A stretch of DNA of 6,526 bases. Origin: Methanosarcina sp. UBA402. Lineage in GTDB: Archaea; Halobacteriota; Methanosarcinia; Methanosarcinales; Methanosarcinaceae. A program made the position numbers and the translations under genes. Each line of letters begins with the position of its first letter. Within the stretch, counting starts at the first letter, position 1. The stretch covers positions 1 through 6,526 of the forward strand of contig DADO01000237.1 of NCBI GenBank assembly GCA_002509325.1, read 5' to 3'. Shown piece after piece: positions 4,586-6,526 of the stretch. The notes beneath the pieces were generated by a model. That model had not been told where the DNA came from, searched no databases, and saw nothing but the letters and a program-made list of their open reading frames with translations.

Positions 4586-6442
4586 TTGAAAGAAGAAAAA
4601 GAAGTACCAGAATATACCGGATTTGAAGCTCTTTACCTTGCAGCCTTTGACAGCGATGTCAGCCTCGTAACAGGTGTCCCAGGGTATCCTATTACCTCGC
4701 TCATGGAACTTTTTTTGAGAAAACCCGAGGAAAATGGGATTATAGAAACCTCTGAAGTGAAGACAACGCTTTCCGGGACACCAGCTTCCGAAATAGTATG
4801 GAATTATAATGCCAGATGGCTCACAAATGAAAAAGTTGCCCTCGAAATCGCGCTCGGGGCATCGGCTTCTGGCAGAAGGTCGCTTGTGCTTGTAAAACAC
4901 GTAGGGATGAACCTGCTTTCTGACCCTCTTATAACCTCGGTAACACACACTATAGGAGCCGGTCTTGTAATTATTGCAGGAGATGACCCTGGCGCAAAGG
5001 GTTCTCAGAATGAGCAGGATTCCCGCTGGTACGGCCGCATAGCAGAGATAGCTGTGTTTGATCCAGCTAATCCCGATACCGCATACAAGGCTCTAAGACG
5101 GGCTTACGAGCTTTCGGAAGAGACCAGAACACCTGTTATTCTGAGGATCACCGCAGGCCTTAAAAAGAGTATAGGAAGAATAAAACGCTTTCCAGCCTCT
5201 TTAGCTCCTCATCCTGAATTCGACCGCTCAATCTGGAAAAACCGGATGGTTGAAAAACACCGGCTTTTTCATTCTAAAACCTATCCCTTACTGGAAGAAG
5301 AAGCTGAAAATACTGGCCTGAATGAGGTAAAGGAAAGAACAGCTGAAAATACAGGATATGGGCCTAGTTTGGGACATGGACAGATAGGGATTATTTCCTC
5401 AGGTTTCACATCCTCAATCGTTGAAGATGTATTGAAAAAGCGAAAAGAATCTCATGTTAAGATTTCTAAGACTTCTAAGACTTCTAAGACTTCTAAGACT
5501 TCCAAAGTTGTTGAGGCTTCTGAGGCTTCCGAGGCTTCCGAAACTTCCGAGAATTATTATCCAGATATCTCTCACCTGTCCCTTAATCTTGTAAACCCGC
5601 TTCCAGTTGGAAAAATAAGGGTTTTTCTGAGGAAGAACCAGAAGGTGCTCGTTGCTGAAGAATCTGAACCTTTTATAGAAGAACAGATCCGGATTGCAGG
5701 CAATGTTTATGGGAAAAAAACAGGGCATCTTCCATACGGGCAGATAAGCTCTGAAGATCTTGAATTTGCCCTTGAACATATCGGAGAAGAAATTCTAAAA
5801 CCTGCAGGCGCTTCCTTCCTCAAAGCTGGAACCAGGACTTTAATCTGTAACGATTGCCCATATTTACCTCTTTACCGTTTTCTCGGTACACTTGACGTGT
5901 GGGTTGCAGGCGATATGGGCTGTTCTGTCCGGAGTGCACCCGAACCTCTTGCCGCAGTCGATGTTAGCTTTGCCCTTGGGTCAGCAGTCTCGGTTGCATG
6001 TGGTTTTAAGGAAAAAGGGATAGCTGTAATAGGGGATTTTGCCCTGGCACATTCGGGCATCCTCGGGCTTCTTAGTGCCGCGACCACAGGCTGCAATGTG
6101 CTTGTACTTGTGCTCCTGAATGAGGTTGCAGCCATGACCGGAGGGCAGACAGCTCCTGATCTCAGGAAAGTTGTTGAGGCAATAACTCCTGATGTTTCGG
6201 TCTTCGATATTGATGCCGTTAAAGAAGATGCAGTGGACGAAATTGAAAAAATAACGGACATAACTGAGAAAATAATGGATATAACGGAGAAAGTGACAAG
6301 TAGAATTAAGAATGAGAAAAAAGCAGGGCATGAAGTGGAAAAGCAAATCTTGAATCCTGAATTTTCAGAGCTGATCCGGGCAAAACTTGCACTTCCCGGG
6401 CTTTCTGTGATATTTATAAAAGGAAAATGCAGATTATATTAA
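4586..6442 (+). CDS. Thiamine-pyrophosphate enzyme, IorA-like 2-oxoacid:ferredoxin oxidoreductase alpha-type subunit without ferredoxin domain
   Basis: This 618-residue protein follows the domain order of IorA, the alpha subunit of indolepyruvate:ferredoxin oxidoreductase. The PYR-like domain has TGVPGYP (29-35), NEKVALEIALGAS (81-93), VKHVGMN (103-109) and AGDDPGAKGSQNEQDSR (131-147). The middle domain has QIGIISSG (266-273), NPLP (337-340) and VAEESEPFIEEQ (356-367). The TPP-binding domain has CNDCP (421-425), GDMGC (442-446), GDF (483-485), N512 and AMTGGQ (516-521). Typical IorA has CPGCPHR, GDS and DN at the corresponding places, so substrate use may differ. The chain ends at VIFIKGKCRLY, where IorA normally continues into a two-cluster ferredoxin domain; that domain is absent. 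Two insertions are seen: a repeat linker (294-322) and a heptad stretch (554-570). The TTG start is the only canonical option after the in-frame TAA 4562-4564; GTGGGGT lies just upstream. No IorB-type gene is visible. The substrate cannot be named from sequence. Confidence 0.85.
   Translation: MKEEKEVPEYTGFEALYLAAFDSDVSLVTGVPGYPITSLMELFLRKPEENGIIETSEVKTTLSGTPASEIVWNYNARWLTNEKVALEIALGASASGRRSLVLVKHVGMNLLSDPLITSVTHTIGAGLVIIAGDDPGAKGSQNEQDSRWYGRIAEIAVFDPANPDTAYKALRRAYELSEETRTPVILRITAGLKKSIGRIKRFPASLAPHPEFDRSIWKNRMVEKHRLFHSKTYPLLEEEAENTGLNEVKERTAENTGYGPSLGHGQIGIISSGFTSSIVEDVLKKRKESHVKISKTSKTSKTSKTSKVVEASEASEASETSENYYPDISHLSLNLVNPLPVGKIRVFLRKNQKVLVAEESEPFIEEQIRIAGNVYGKKTGHLPYGQISSEDLEFALEHIGEEILKPAGASFLKAGTRTLICNDCPYLPLYRFLGTLDVWVAGDMGCSVRSAPEPLAAVDVSFALGSAVSVACGFKEKGIAVIGDFALAHSGILGLLSAATTGCNVLVLVLLNEVAAMTGGQTAPDLRKVVEAITPDVSVFDIDAVKEDAVDEIEKITDITEKIMDITEKVTSRIKNEKKAGHEVEKQILNPEFSELIRAKLALPGLSVIFIKGKCRLY
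5465..5551 (+). repeat. Two adjacent in-frame 9-bp microsatellites inside the IorA-like gene
   Basis: TCTAAGACT is repeated four times perfectly (5465-5500) with a degenerate fifth unit. It is followed by GAGGCTTCT/C three times and GAAACTTCC (5513-5548). In protein this is (SKT)4-SKVV (294-309), basic, then (EAS)3-ETSE (310-322), acidic. The 9-bp unit keeps the frame whatever the copy number. The insert lies in a loop of the middle domain, between the helix after QIGIISSG and the strand before NPLP. Confidence 0.95.
6245..6286 (+). repeat. 21-bp in-frame repeat encoding a heptad (EKIxDIT)
   Basis: Two 21-bp copies (6245-6265 and 6266-6286) encode EKITDIT and EKIMDIT (residues 554-567), followed by a partial EKV. 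The period of seven with isoleucine/threonine spacing would suit a short amphipathic or coiled-coil helix. It lies after the TPP domain and shortly before the C terminus. Confidence 0.75.
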
Positions 6443-6443
6443 T

Positions 6444-6476
6444 CTCAGAGCCCTCTTTTTAACTCGGTTCTTTGAG
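6444..6476 (+). terminator. Possible terminator after the IorA-like gene
   Basis: A CTTTTTAA tract (6454-6461) starts 11 nt after the stop codon, as expected for T-tract-dependent archaeal termination. It sits in the loop of a weak hairpin, CTCAGAG (6444-6450) with CTTTGAG (6470-6476), 7 bp with one G-U pair. Confidence 0.4.
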
Positions 6477-6479
6477 CTT

Positions 6480-6526
6480 CAACCGTTGAACCGCAACCGT
6501 TGAACCGCAACCGTTGCGCCGGTTGA
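6480..6526. repeat. 14-bp tandem repeat of CAACCGTTG palindromes at the right edge
   Basis: CAACCGTTGAACCG occurs at 6480-6493 and 6494-6507, followed by CAACCGTTG (6508-6516) and then CGCCGGTTGA to the edge. Each unit contains CAAC-C-GTTG, a dyad with 4-bp arms. The last part can also fold as CAACCG-6 nt-CGGTTG. It is GC-richer than the other spacers and may continue beyond the window. Confidence 0.8.

Noticed and set aside
5414..5779. Minus-strand open frame with serine/leucine-rich repeats in the IorA-like gene
   Set aside because: The regular pattern comes only from the antisense of the 9-bp microsatellites in the real gene.
470..6442. Pyrrolysine (TAG) read-through extending a gene
   Set aside because: The complete main genes end in TAA (mobA, radC, marker-11, IorA-like) or TGA (mobB-moaE), so no TAG decides an end here.

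Overview
The window looks like chromosomal DNA of a methanogenic archaeon, most likely Methanosarcina or a close relative. The main evidence is a homologue of methanogenesis marker protein 11, a family known from methanogens. Supporting evidence is a MobB-MoaE fusion of archaeal type, TATA-like boxes ahead of the genes, GGAGG-type ribosome binding sites, and AT-rich spacers full of short tandem repeats. None of the five complete main genes ends in TAG, so pyrrolysine read-through does not affect these annotations.

Left part (1-2084, minus strand). The window opens inside a leucine-rich-repeat protein gene that reads out of the left edge; only its first 76 codons are present. After a 240-bp spacer come two molybdenum/tungsten cofactor genes, transcribed in the order mobB-moaE fusion, then mobA. 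MoaE is the large subunit of molybdopterin synthase. MobA attaches GMP to the pterin. MobB is a GTP-binding accessory protein. Together they cover late steps of the bis-MGD-type cofactor used, for example, by formylmethanofuran dehydrogenase, the first enzyme of CO2-dependent methanogenesis.

Middle part (2085-3466). A 272-bp divergent spacer with a palindrome and a direct repeat separates mobB-moaE from radC (plus strand), a complete UPF0758/RadC JAB-domain protein of bacterial type. After radC comes a 420-bp AT-rich spacer with two separate tandem-repeat arrays and several TATA boxes, which lead into the marker-11 gene.

Right part (3467-6526, plus strand). The marker-11 gene appears to start with a non-canonical ATT placed 7 nt after a perfect GGAGGT. 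An in-frame TGA lies directly before it, and that TGA closes a possible 21-codon leader ORF. After a 144-bp spacer with (TTTAA)6, a duplicated TATA-like box and a triplicated 13-mer comes a 618-residue thiamine-pyrophosphate enzyme related to the alpha subunit of indolepyruvate:ferredoxin oxidoreductase (IorA). It starts with TTG. It ends where IorA proteins normally begin their C-terminal ferredoxin domain, so it has no iron-sulfur domain. It carries an in-frame microsatellite linker that switches from basic to acidic. A T-rich terminator candidate and a 14-bp tandem repeat of CAACCGTTG palindromes finish the window.

The most interesting unit is the marker-11 / ferredoxin-less IorA-like pair: two adjacent same-strand genes, both with non-ATG starts and both behind repeat-rich promoter regions. 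A joint function is inference only.
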